This document shows, in pieces, positions 1 through 14,168 of a DNA stretch of 64,000 nucleotides. Every line of letters starts with the position of its first letter. The stretch's first letter is position 1. This stretch comes from Achromobacter ruhlandii (GTDB lineage Bacteria; Pseudomonadota; Gammaproteobacteria; Burkholderiales; Burkholderiaceae_B), in contig NZ_CADIJL010000008.1 in assembly GCF_902859695.1 (NCBI RefSeq), positions 1-64,000 on the forward strand. Direction: 5' to 3'. Below the pieces are notes generated by a model that saw nothing but the letters and a program-made list of their open reading frames with translations, had not been told where the DNA came from and did not search any database. The position numbers and the translations under genes are program-made.

Positions 1-30
1 GGCCGTCCTCGGGGAACGGCGTGCGCGCGC

Positions 31-429
31 TCAGGCCGCGGGCGGGGCGCGCGGCTGGGCCGCGTGCCAGGCGTGGAGCGGGTGCGCGGCGCGGTAGAAC
101 AGCGCCGGGTAGGTGACGCCGCCGCTGGCGGGCGCCGGCAGCACGGTCAGGGGAGCGGGAGGGAGGCCGAGGTCGGCCTGGGGGTTGCGGCAGAACGGGC
201 AGTGGTTGCTGTCGCCGTGGTGGGCGGCGTGGTCGCCGGCCGGGTCATCGCCCTGCACCTCGATGGTCAGGGACGAGCGGCCCTCGGGGGCGCAGTAGTC
301 CACGCTGACCTGGCGGCTGGCATTGGGCAGGTGATTGCCATGCGCCAGCGACGGAACCAGCGACGCCCACAGGATCGCGATCAGCGCGATCCAGGCGTAG
401 CCGCGGTTCAGGAAGTGGGCGAGGTGCAT
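31..429 (-). CDS. DUF2946-type small protein
   Basis: 132-residue protein with one N-terminal hydrophobic segment (about residues 12-30, ending in an Ala-His-Gly region) that reads as a signal peptide or membrane anchor. A His-rich stretch (DHAAHHGDSNHCPFC) carries a CPFC motif near the middle. This pattern is what I know from DUF2946 proteins, which lie near copper or metal genes and have no firm function. It is downstream of urtE on the same strand with a 25-base gap, so it may be co-transcribed with the urea transporter. A metal-binding periplasmic role is inference only. Confidence 0.7.
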   Translation of the reverse strand: MHLAHFLNRGYAWIALIAILWASLVPSLAHGNHLPNASRQVSVDYCAPEGRSSLTIEVQGDDPAGDHAAHHGDSNHCPFCRNPQADLGLPPAPLTVLPAPASGGVTYPALFYRAAHPLHAWHAAQPRAPPAA

Positions 430-454
430 GACGGCGCATTATATCCAAGCCCTT

Positions 455-1153
455 TCAGACGGAAAGATGGCGCCGCACGTCCTCGCCGTCGATGGCGGCG
501 CGGTCGCCGCTGGCCACCACCTCGCCGCGCGACAGCACCACGAAGCGGTCGGCCAGCTCGCGGGCGAAATCGAAGTACTGCTCGCACAGCAGGATGGCGA
601 TGTCGCCGCGCTGGCGCAGCATGTGGATGACGCGGCCGATGTCCTTGATGATCGAGGGCTGGATGCCCTCGGTCGGCTCATCCAGGATGATCAGCTTGGG
701 CTCGGCCACCAGCGCGCGGGCGATCGCAAGCTGTTGCTGCTGGCCGCCGGACAGGTCGCCGCCGCGCCGCGCCAGCATGCTCTTGAGCACCGGGAACAGC
801 TCGAACACTTCCTCCTTGATGCGGCGCGCGCGCGCCGCCGGCTTGGTCGCCATGCCCATCAGGATGTTCTCTTCCACCGTGAGCCGGGCGAAGATGTCGC
901 GGCCCTGCGGCACGTAGGCCATGCCGCGCGCGGCGCGCTGGTGCGGCGCCAGGCGGGTGACGTCGGCGCCGTCGAAACCGATGGCGCCGCGCGCCACCGG
1001 CAGCACGCCCATCACGCACTTGAGCAGGGTGGTCTTGCCGACGCCATTGCGGCCCAGCAGCGCCAGGCATTCGCCCTGGTTCACGGCCAGCGATACGCCG
1101 CGCAGGGTATGGCTGCCGCCGTAGTACTGGTCGATGGTGTTCACGTTCAGCAT
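455..1153 (-). CDS. urtE: Urea ABC transporter ATP-binding subunit UrtE
   Basis: 232-residue ABC ATPase, one of the two nucleotide-binding subunits of the high-affinity urea importer. It acts on the cytoplasmic face of the UrtB/UrtC permease. Walker A (GRNGVGKTT) is near residues 34-42, the signature (LSGGQQQQLAIARAL) near 136, and Walker B (LIILDEPTEGI) follows. The N-terminus (MLNVNTIDQYYGGSHTL) and compact length are typical of UrtE/LivF proteins. It starts one base after the urtD stop, so it is the last transporter gene of the urtABCDE operon. Assignment to urea rather than branched amino acids rests on the UrtA-type receptor and the adjacent urea-degradation genes. Confidence 0.93.
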   Translation of the reverse strand: MLNVNTIDQYYGGSHTLRGVSLAVNQGECLALLGRNGVGKTTLLKCVMGVLPVARGAIGFDGADVTRLAPHQRAARGMAYVPQGRDIFARLTVEENILMGMATKPAARARRIKEEVFELFPVLKSMLARRGGDLSGGQQQQLAIARALVAEPKLIILDEPTEGIQPSIIKDIGRVIHMLRQRGDIAILLCEQYFDFARELADRFVVLSRGEVVASGDRAAIDGEDVRRHLSV

Positions 1154-1154
1154 G

Positions 1155-1990
<836 letters not shown>

Positions 1991-1994
<4 letters not shown>

Positions 1995-3118
1995 GCGCGT
2001 CGCTCCTGGTAGCGGGCGGCCAGGCGCCGGGCCAGGCCGACGATGCCGGTGGGCAGGAAGAGGGTCACCAGCACGAAGATCAGGCCCAGCGCGTACAGCC
2101 AGAATTCGGGCAGCACGCTGGTGAACCAGGTCTTCAGGCCGTTCACCGCGCCGGCGCCGATGATGGGGCCGATCAGCGTGCCGCGGCCGCCGGTGGCCAC
2201 CCAGATCACCATCTCGATGGAGTTCTCGGTGGACATCTCGCTGGGGTTGATGATGCCGACCTGCGGCACGTATAGCGCCCCGGCGATGCCGCACAGCACC
2301 GCCGACAGCGTCCACACGAACAGCTTGAAGCCGAGCGGGTCGTAGCCGATGAAGCGCAGCCGGCTCTCGGCGTCGCGCACCGCCGTCAGCACCCGGCCCA
2401 GCTTGGACTGGGTGACGGCGCGCGCCAGCACCAGCGCGCCGGCCAGCGCCGCCAGCGTGATCCAGTACAGCGCGGCGCGGGTGCCGGGCGCGGTGATGTC
2501 GAAGCCCAGGATGCGCTTGAAGTCGGTGAAGCCGTTGTTGCCGCCAAAGCCGGTGTCGTTGCGGAAGAACAGCAGCATGGCGGCGAAGGTCAGCGCCTGC
2601 GTGATGATGGAGAAATACACGCCCTTGATGCGCGAGCGGAAGGCGAAGTAGCCGAACACGAAGGCCAGCACGCCCGGCACCAGCACCACCAGCAGCATGG
2701 CATAGGCGAAGTGGTCGGTGAAGGCCCAGTACCAGGGGTAGTCCTTCCAGTCCAGGAACACCATGAAGTCCGGCAGCCGGCTCTGGTAGACGCCGTCCTG
2801 GCCGATGGCGCGCATCAGGTACATGCCGTGGGCGTAGCCTCCCAGCGCGAAGAACAGGCCATGACCCAGCGACAGGATGCCGGCGTAGCCCCACACCAGG
2901 TCCAGTGCCAGCGCCGCCAGGGCGTAGCACATGAACTTGCCCAGCAGCGCCACGGCGTAGGCCGAGATGTGCAGCGGATGGCCGGCGGGAAACGCCAGGT
3001 TCAGCAGCGGCACCAGCGCCAGCAGCAGCACGCCCGCGCCCAGCGCGGCCCAGGCGCGGCCATTGAACAGGGGCCGGCGCGCCAGCAGGTTGAAATCGGT
3101 CAGCGCGGTCTGCTTCAT
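1991..3118 (-). CDS. urtC: Urea ABC transporter permease UrtC
   Basis: 375-residue LivM-type inner-membrane permease with about nine to ten hydrophobic segments and the conserved loop region around GGNNGFTDFKRILGFD. With UrtB it forms the urea channel of the importer. The ATG at 3118 overlaps the urtB stop by ATGA and fits the family N-terminus; the open frame further upstream is a shadow of urtB. The gene ends in another ATGA overlap with urtD, so translational coupling through the operon is likely. Confidence 0.93.
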
Positions 3119-4746
3119 TCGACGCTCCGGCCGCGCGGGGCGAACAGGCCTTGCGGCCGCTTCTGCACGAAAAGCACGATGAGCACCAGGATGGTGATCT
3201 TGGCCATGACCGCTCCCGCGTAAGGCTCCAGGAATTTGTTGACGCCGCCCAGGCCGAGCGCGGCGATGACGGTGCCGGCCAGCTGGCCGACGCCGCCCAG
3301 CACCACCACCATGAAGGAATCGACGATGTAGCCGCGGCCCAGGTCCGGGCCCACGTTGCCCAACTGCGACAGCGCCACGCCGGCCAGTCCGGCAATGCCA
3401 GAGCCCAGCCCGAACGCCAGCATGTCGACGCGGCCGGTGGGCACGCCGACGCAATCGGCCATGCGCCGGTTCTGGGTAATGGCGCGCACGAACAGGCCCA
3501 GCCGCGTGTGGTTCAGCAGCGCCCACACCAGGAACACCACGAACAATGCGAAGCCGATGATGACCAGCCGGTTGTAGGTCAGCACCAGGCCGCCCAGCAC
3601 GGTGAAGCCGCCGGACATCCAGCTCGGGTTGCCCACTTCCACGTTCTGCGCGCCGAACAGCGTGCGCACGCCCTGCATCAGCATCAGGCTGATGCCCCAG
3701 GTGGCCAGCAGCGTCTCCAGCGGCCGGCCGTAGAGCCAGCGGATCACGGTGCGTTCCAGCGCCATGCCGACCAGCGCGGTGACCACGAAGGCCAGCGGCA
3801 GCGCCGCCGCCACGTACCAGTCGAGCCAGCCCGGCAGCCAGGCGCGGAACGCCGTCTGCACCAGGTAGGTGACGTAGGCGCCGATCATCAGCAGCTCGCC
3901 GTGCGCCATGTTGATGACGCCCATCAGGCCGAAGGTGATGGCCAGCCCCAGCGCCGCCAGCAGCAGCACGCTGCCCAGGCTGAGACCGTAGAACAGGTTG
4001 CCGGCCCACTCGATGGTGGCCAGGTGGCGGTCGATGCGCTTGAGCGCGTTGGCGGCCGCTTCGCGCACGCCGGCGTCCGGTTCGGCGTAGACGCCGTCCT
4101 GCTGTTGCGTCAGCGCCGCCAGCGTCGGCCGGAAGGCGGCGTTGTCGGTGCGGCCGAGCAGATCGACCGCGTGGCGCCGCACGGCGGGGTCGGCGCTCTT
4201 GAGTTCGAGATTGGCCTGCGCGATTTCCAGCGCGGCGCGCACGGCCGGGTCTTTTTCGGCGGCCAGCGCCTTCTCCAGTAGCGGCAGGCGGGCGGGATCG
4301 CCGGTCTGTTGCAGGCGGCGGGCGGCGGCCAGCCGTTCCTGCGGGTTGTCGGAGAACAGGCGCGAACCGGCCAGCGCCGCTTCGATCGCGCGCCGCAAGC
4401 GGTTGTTGATGCCGATGGCGGCGGCCTCGGGCGGCAGCGCCAGGGAAGCGCCGGTGGCCGGATCGGTGGCCTGGCCCTTGCCGTCGCCGATCAGCACGCG
4501 GCCGTCCGGCAGCGCATACAGCTGGTCATTGCCCAGCGCCTGCAACACGGCGGCCGCGCCCGGGCCGGGCTGCTGGCCCAGGGCGGCGATGGCCTGCAGC
4601 CGGGCGTCGGTGTCGTCGCCCGCCAGCGGCGCCAGCAGCGCCGGGTCCACGCCCGGCGCGGCCGCGTGGGCGGCCAGCGCCGGCGCGGCCAGCAGCCATG
4701 CAAGCAGGAGGTGACGCAGGAATTTCGCGATGACCGCATTCAGCAT
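3115..4746 (-). CDS. urtB: Urea ABC transporter permease UrtB
   Basis: 543-residue permease. A signal-like hydrophobic N-terminus (about residues 10-28) is followed by an extracytoplasmic, HEAT-like helical region to about residue 250, then a LivH-type membrane domain with the GVINMAHGELLMIGAYV motif. The long N-terminal extension is the family hallmark separating UrtB from LivH. It starts 21 bases downstream of urtA and overlaps urtC by four bases. Confidence 0.93.
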   Translation of the reverse strand: MLNAVIAKFLRHLLLAWLLAAPALAAHAAAPGVDPALLAPLAGDDTDARLQAIAALGQQPGPGAAAVLQALGNDQLYALPDGRVLIGDGKGQATDPATGASLALPPEAAAIGINNRLRRAIEAALAGSRLFSDNPQERLAAARRLQQTGDPARLPLLEKALAAEKDPAVRAALEIAQANLELKSADPAVRRHAVDLLGRTDNAAFRPTLAALTQQQDGVYAEPDAGVREAAANALKRIDRHLATIEWAGNLFYGLSLGSVLLLAALGLAITFGLMGVINMAHGELLMIGAYVTYLVQTAFRAWLPGWLDWYVAAALPLAFVVTALVGMALERTVIRWLYGRPLETLLATWGISLMLMQGVRTLFGAQNVEVGNPSWMSGGFTVLGGLVLTYNRLVIIGFALFVVFLVWALLNHTRLGLFVRAITQNRRMADCVGVPTGRVDMLAFGLGSGIAGLAGVALSQLGNVGPDLGRGYIVDSFMVVVLGGVGQLAGTVIAALGLGGVNKFLEPYAGAVMAKITILVLIVLFVQKRPQGLFAPRGRSVE

Positions 4747-4767
4747 GGCTGCGCTTCCGGTTCCGGT

Positions 4768-6021
4768 TTAAAGGCCTTGCTTGCTTTCGTTGCCCGGGAT
4801 GTACGGGCTCCACGGTTGCGCGCGGATCGGGCCCTTGCTCTTCCAGACCACGTTGAACTGGCCGTCCGCCTTGATCTCGCCGATGTAGACCGGCTTGTGC
4901 AGGTGGTGGTTGGTCTTGTCCATCTCGATCGAGAAGCCGCTCGGCGAATTGAACTTCTGGCCGCCCATGGCCGCGATCACCTTGTCGACGTCGGTGGTCT
5001 TGGCCTGTTCGACCGCCTGCTTCCACATGTGGATGCCGATGTAGGTGGCTTCCATCGGGTCGTTGGTGACCACGGTGTTGGCGTTGGGCAGGTTCTTGGC
5101 CTTGGCGTAGGCCTTCCACTTCTTGATGAATTCCTCGTTGACCGGGTTCTTGATCGACTCGAAGTAGTTCCAGGCGGCCAGGTGACCCACCAGCGGCTTG
5201 GTGTCGACGCCGCGCAGTTCTTCCTCGCCCACCGAGAACGCCACCACCGGCACGTCGGTGGCCTTCAGGCCGGCGTTGCCCAGTTCCTTGTAGAACGGCA
5301 CGTTGGAGTCGCCGTTGATGGTGGAGATGACGGCGGTCTTGCCGCCGGCGGCGAACTTCTTGATGTTGGCGACGATGGTCTGGTAGTCGGAATGGCCGAA
5401 CGGGGTGTAGACCTCGTCGATGTCGCTGTCCTTGACGCCCTTGGAGTGCAGGAAGGCGCGCAGGATCTTGTTGGTGGTGCGCGGGTACACATAGTCGGTG
5501 CCCAGCAGCACGAAGCGCTTGGCGCCGCCGCCGTCTTCGCTCATCAGGTATTCCACGGCCGGAATCGCCTGCTGGTTGGGCGCGGCGCCGGTGTAGAACA
5601 CGTTCTTCTCCAGTTCCTCGCCTTCGTATTGCACCGGGTAGAACAGCAGGCCGTTCAGTTCCTTGAACACCGGCAGCACCGACTTGCGCGACACCGAGGT
5701 CCAGCAGCCGAACACCACCGCCACCTTGTCCTGCGACAGCAGCTGGCGCGACTTCTCGGCGAACAGCGGCCAGTTCGAGGCCGGGTCGACCACCACCGCT
5801 TCGAGCTTCTTGCCCATCACGCCGCCGTTGGCGTTGATCTCGTCGATGGTCATCAGGGCCACGTCCTTGAGCGACGTCTCCGAGATGGCCATGGTGCCCG
5901 ACAGCGAATGCAGGATGCCGACCTTGATGGTGTCTTCGGCGGCGAACAGTTGCGGCATCCAGCCGGACATGGCCAATAGGCTGGCGGCGGTCAATTGCTT
6001 GAGGGCTAGTCTGCGTTTCAT
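4768..6021 (-). CDS. urtA: Urea ABC transporter substrate-binding protein UrtA
   Basis: 417-residue periplasmic receptor. The N-terminus (MKRRLALKQLTAAS then a hydrophobic run to LFAA) is a twin-basic signal peptide. The mature part has the type-I binding-protein fold with the UrtA signatures TIKVGILHSLSGTMAISE, WPLFAEKSRQLL and FYPVQYEGEE. First gene of the minus-strand urea importer operon. Start set at the ATG at 6021, preceded by an AGGAGT-like ribosome site; much longer open frame upstream has no family resemblance and runs antisense to atzF. Confidence 0.94.
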   Translation of the reverse strand: MKRRLALKQLTAASLLAMSGWMPQLFAAEDTIKVGILHSLSGTMAISETSLKDVALMTIDEINANGGVMGKKLEAVVVDPASNWPLFAEKSRQLLSQDKVAVVFGCWTSVSRKSVLPVFKELNGLLFYPVQYEGEELEKNVFYTGAAPNQQAIPAVEYLMSEDGGGAKRFVLLGTDYVYPRTTNKILRAFLHSKGVKDSDIDEVYTPFGHSDYQTIVANIKKFAAGGKTAVISTINGDSNVPFYKELGNAGLKATDVPVVAFSVGEEELRGVDTKPLVGHLAAWNYFESIKNPVNEEFIKKWKAYAKAKNLPNANTVVTNDPMEATYIGIHMWKQAVEQAKTTDVDKVIAAMGGQKFNSPSGFSIEMDKTNHHLHKPVYIGEIKADGQFNVVWKSKGPIRAQPWSPYIPGNESKQGL

Positions 6022-6426
6022 GGTGACTCCTGGATGGGAAGAAGCCGGCGGCGCCGGCGATAACGGTCTCAAAGCCTGGGACTGCATCCAACTACCTCTG
6101 CGCGCGGCCCTGCCGAAGCAAGGGCGTGACCAGGACTCAAAAGCAAAAGGCGTGCCAGGCGCATCGGGGGCGCGATGCGCTGTATGGAGCGATAGGGAAA
6201 AGGGGCATGCCGGCGGTGGCGGCGGGACGACGACGGCACGGTTCAATCTGGTGCCGCGTGCACAAAATCGGTGCGGACCTTGCCCGCTCCGGGTGCGGCG
6301 GCCAAGCGCGTGAGGCGCCCGGCGTGGCGCCGCCACCCGGCGCGCGCAGTGGCGGCGCGGGGCGCGGCCGACATGGCACGCGTATTGCTTGGGAATCCGT
6401 ACTTGTATACAAGAGAGGATTCCAGC
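6022..6426. promoter_or_regulatory. Divergent control region between urtA and atzF
   Basis: About 405 bases without a credible gene separate the diverging urt operon and the atzF-urea carboxylase operon. The stretch is GC-rich over most of its length and becomes AT-richer near 6400. It must hold both promoters. The only clear element I can point to is the palindrome at 6402-6413, described separately. Confidence 0.6.
6402..6413. promoter_or_regulatory. GntR-type palindromic operator upstream of atzF
   Basis: A perfect 12-base palindrome, CTTGTATACAAG, ends 13 bases before the atzF start codon, close to the ribosome site AGAGAGGA. TTGTNNNACAA-like palindromes are typical operators of GntR/FadR-family regulators. 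The position suggests repression of the urea-degradation operon by such a regulator, which is not encoded in the window. Palindrome seen directly; the regulator family is inferred. Confidence 0.6.
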
Positions 6427-8259
6427 ATGAATGCCGTAGCAACGCAGCAGGGCCCCATCGGTTGGACGATCGCGCAATGGCTGTCGGCCTATGAAAACGA
6501 CGGGGTGACCCCGGATACGTTGTTGCCGTCCCTGTTGCCCGCGCCGGACGCCGCCGCCGATAACGCGTGGATCTCGCGGGTCAGCGCGCCGGTGCTGGCG
6601 CGCCAGCTCGACGACCTGCGCCTGCTGCTGGCCGCCGCCGGCGGCGACCGCGCCCGCCTGCCGCTGTACGGCGTGCCGTTCGCCATCAAGGACAACATCG
6701 ACGCGGCCGGCTGGCCGACCACGGCGGCCTGCCCCGAGTTCGCCTACACGCCGGACGAAGACGCCACCGTCGTGCGGCGCCTGCGCGCGGCCGGCGCCAT
6801 CCTGATCGGCAAGACCAACCTCGACCAGTTCGCCACGGGCCTGGTCGGCACCCGCTCGCCGCATGGCGCGGTGGCCAACAGCTTCAACCCCGAATACATC
6901 AGTGGCGGCTCCAGTTCCGGCTCCGCCTCGGTGGTGGCGCGCGGGCTGGTGGCGTTTTCGCTGGGCACCGACACCGCGGGCTCGGGCCGCGTGCCGGCGG
7001 GCTTCAACAATATCGTCGGCCTGAAGCCGACCAAGGGCTGGCTCAGCACCGCCGGCGTGGTGCCGGCCTGCCGCACGCAGGACTGCGTGTCGATCTTCGC
7101 GCTGACGGTGGACGATGCCGAACGCGTGGCCGGCATCGCCGGGGGCTATGACGAGCGCGATCCGTATTCGCGCGCGCAGCCGGCCGGCGCCGCCGCGCCC
7201 TGGCCCGCCACGCCGCGGCTGGCCGTGCCGGATCGCCTGGAGTTCTTCGGCGACGCGCAGGCCGGCGCCGCGTTTGAGGCGGCGGTGCAGGCGCTCAAGG
7301 CCGCGGGCGCGGTGATCGAGCCGATTGATTTCTCGCCTTTCGCCGAGCTGGCGGCGCTGCTGTATCAAGGCCCCTGGGTGGCCGAGCGTTTCGCCGCCGT
7401 TGAGTCGCTGTGGCGCGACAAGCCCGAGGCCATCCATCCGGTGGTGCGCGGCATCGTCGAGGGCGCGGCCAACTACGACGCGCTCGACGCCTTCAAGGCC
7501 GAGTACCGTCGCGCCGAGCTGACGCGCCGCATCCACCAGTCGCTGCAAGGCTTCGACGCGCTGGTGGTGCCGACCTCGCCGTCGATCTACACCATCGCGC
7601 AGTTGCAGGCCGACCCGGTGCGTCTCAATTCGCAGTTGGGCATCTACACCAACTTCGCCAACCTGGCAGACCTGTCCGCGCTCGCGCTGCCAGCGGGCAT
7701 GCGCGGCGACGGCCTGCCGGCCGGCATCACGCTGATCGGCATGGCCTGGCAGGACCGCGCCCTGGCGCGCTTCGGCCGCCAATGGCAGGCGCTGCGCGGC
7801 CTGCCGCTGGGCGCCACGGGCCAGCCGCTGCCGCCGATGGGGCCGCCCGCCGCCGACCCGGAACTGCTGCGCGTGGCCGTGGTGGGCGCGCACCTGACCG
7901 GCATGCCCCTGAACCACCAACTGACCTCGCGCCGCGCGGTGCTGGTCGAAAAGACCCGCACCGCCGCCGACTACCGGCTCTATGCGCTGGCCAACACCAC
8001 GCCGCCCAAGCCGGGGTTGGTGAAGTCCGACAGCGGCGCGCCGATCGAGGTGGAGCTGTGGGACATCCCGCTGGCGGCGTTCGGCGCCTTCGTGGCCGAG
8101 ATCCCCGCGCCGCTGGGCATCGGCACGCTGACGCTGCATGACGGCCGCCAGGTCAAGGGCTTCATCTGCGAGCCGCGCGGCCTGGAGGGCGCGCGCGACA
8201 TCACCGCCTTCGGCGGCTGGCGCGCCTACCTCGCCAGCCTGAACGCCACCCCCCGCTAA
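6427..8259 (+). CDS. atzF: Allophanate hydrolase AtzF
   Basis: 610-residue amidase-signature enzyme that cleaves allophanate, the product of urea carboxylase, to ammonia and carbon dioxide. The Lys of the Ser-cisSer-Lys triad lies in PFAIKDNIDAAG near residue 88, and the Gly/Ser-rich segment GGSSSGSA near 160-168 carries the serines. The C-terminal part (about 450-610) is the extra domain of AtzF that handles the second, decarboxylating step. Start chosen at 6427, after AGAGAGGA; the open frame extends upstream but without family sequence. Urea carboxylase follows 26 bases later. Confidence 0.94.
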   Translation: MNAVATQQGPIGWTIAQWLSAYENDGVTPDTLLPSLLPAPDAAADNAWISRVSAPVLARQLDDLRLLLAAAGGDRARLPLYGVPFAIKDNIDAAGWPTTAACPEFAYTPDEDATVVRRLRAAGAILIGKTNLDQFATGLVGTRSPHGAVANSFNPEYISGGSSSGSASVVARGLVAFSLGTDTAGSGRVPAGFNNIVGLKPTKGWLSTAGVVPACRTQDCVSIFALTVDDAERVAGIAGGYDERDPYSRAQPAGAAAPWPATPRLAVPDRLEFFGDAQAGAAFEAAVQALKAAGAVIEPIDFSPFAELAALLYQGPWVAERFAAVESLWRDKPEAIHPVVRGIVEGAANYDALDAFKAEYRRAELTRRIHQSLQGFDALVVPTSPSIYTIAQLQADPVRLNSQLGIYTNFANLADLSALALPAGMRGDGLPAGITLIGMAWQDRALARFGRQWQALRGLPLGATGQPLPPMGPPAADPELLRVAVVGAHLTGMPLNHQLTSRRAVLVEKTRTAADYRLYALANTTPPKPGLVKSDSGAPIEVELWDIPLAAFGAFVAEIPAPLGIGTLTLHDGRQVKGFICEPRGLEGARDITAFGGWRAYLASLNATPR

Positions 8260-8285
8260 TGCCAATCGCCCCTGGGAGCCGAACC

Positions 8286-13245
<4,960 letters not shown>

Positions 13246-13680
13246 ATGATGACGACCCAACGCAAAACCTTTGCCGTGTTGGCCTTGACCGCCGCGCTGG
13301 CTGCCCTGGCCGGCTGCAACAAGAGCGACGAAAAAGTCGCGCCGCCCGCGGCTTCGACCACGCCAGCACCTTCGACCACGACGCCTGGCACGCCGCCCGC
13401 GGCGACCACGCCGCCGGCCACCACCGCGCCGTCCAGCTCGGGCGCGCCTGCTGGCGCCACCGCCGGCCTGCCTGCCGAATGCGATGCCTATCTGACCAAG
13501 GTCAGCGCATGCATGGACAAGCTCGGCGCCTCCAATCCCGCCGCGGCCAGCTTCAAGCAGCAGCTCGATGCGGCCAAGACCCAGTGGGCCACGATCAGCG
13601 ACAAGACGCAGCTGGCGGCCCAGTGCAAGCAGTCGGCGGACCTGTTTGCGCAGTCCGCTTCGCAGATGGGCTGCAAGTAA
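13246..13680 (+). CDS. Small lipoprotein with Pro/Thr-rich linker
   Basis: 144 residues. The N-terminal signal peptide ends in a lipobox (ALAALAGC), giving a lipidated Cys near residue 22. A Pro/Ala/Thr-rich flexible linker (about 33-75) leads to a C-terminal region with four Cys (CDAYLTKVSACMDKL, CKQSAD, MGC) and amphipathic helices, like DUF5339-type lipoproteins. Start at 13246 is supported by AAAGAGGA; the open frame upstream is not signal-like. Monocistronic. Outer-membrane or periplasmic location is inferred; function unknown. Confidence 0.75.
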   Translation: MMTTQRKTFAVLALTAALAALAGCNKSDEKVAPPAASTTPAPSTTTPGTPPAATTPPATTAPSSSGAPAGATAGLPAECDAYLTKVSACMDKLGASNPAAASFKQQLDAAKTQWATISDKTQLAAQCKQSADLFAQSASQMGCK

Positions 13681-13830
13681 AGATGTTGGTAGGGGGTCGC
13701 CCCCAAGGCGGCCCGGTTTTCTCCTGTGCTTTGATGGGCGGTCACCGCATGCGGCCCGCCCTCTTTTTTTGCCTGCGGGGCGCGCCGGGAAAGCACTACA
13801 CTTGAGGCATCAAGAACACGTGAGGCCGCT

Positions 13831-14082
13831 ATGAACAATCGCACCCAGTGGATGGAAGACATCCAGAAGAACATTTCCGACCTGATCGCCCGCAGCCCGG
13901 CCGCGGATGTCGAGCGCAACGTGCGCGCCATGATGACGCAGGCGTTTTCGAAGCTCGATCTGGTCACCCGCGAAGAGTTTGACGTGCAGGCCGACCTGCT
14001 GGCGCGCACCCGCGCCCGCGTCGACCAATTGGCCGCCACCGTCGAGCAACTGGAGTCGCGCCTGTCCGCCCTGGACAAGTAA
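13831..14082 (+). CDS. ubiK: Ubiquinone biosynthesis accessory factor UbiK
   Basis: 83-residue, strongly helical protein whose C-terminal half is a coiled coil (RVDQLAATVEQLESRLSALD). Length, the DIQKNISDLIARSPAADVERNVRAM start and the coiled coil match UbiK/YqiC, which helps assemble the aerobic ubiquinone-synthesis complex with UbiJ. It stands alone with its own terminator downstream and comM following, an arrangement common in related bacteria. Confidence 0.88.
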   Translation: MNNRTQWMEDIQKNISDLIARSPAADVERNVRAMMTQAFSKLDLVTREEFDVQADLLARTRARVDQLAATVEQLESRLSALDK

Positions 14083-14103
14083 TCCGCGCGGGACACTTTT
14101 GCC

Positions 14104-14130
14104 ACGGCCGCTTCCGCGGCCGTTTTCGTT
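14104..14130 (+). terminator. Rho-independent terminator after ubiK
   Basis: An eight-base GC-rich stem (ACGGCCGC / GCGGCCGT) with a TTCC loop is followed by TTTCGTTTT, 22 bases past the ubiK stop. Confidence 0.85.
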
Positions 14131-14168
14131 TTCGGCATACTGGTCTTCGATCGCCACCGGAGACCGCC

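Noticed and set aside
4768-8265. 1165-codon minus-strand frame ending in urtA
   Set aside because: Only the part from 6021 down is UrtA with a signal peptide; upstream is antisense to atzF.
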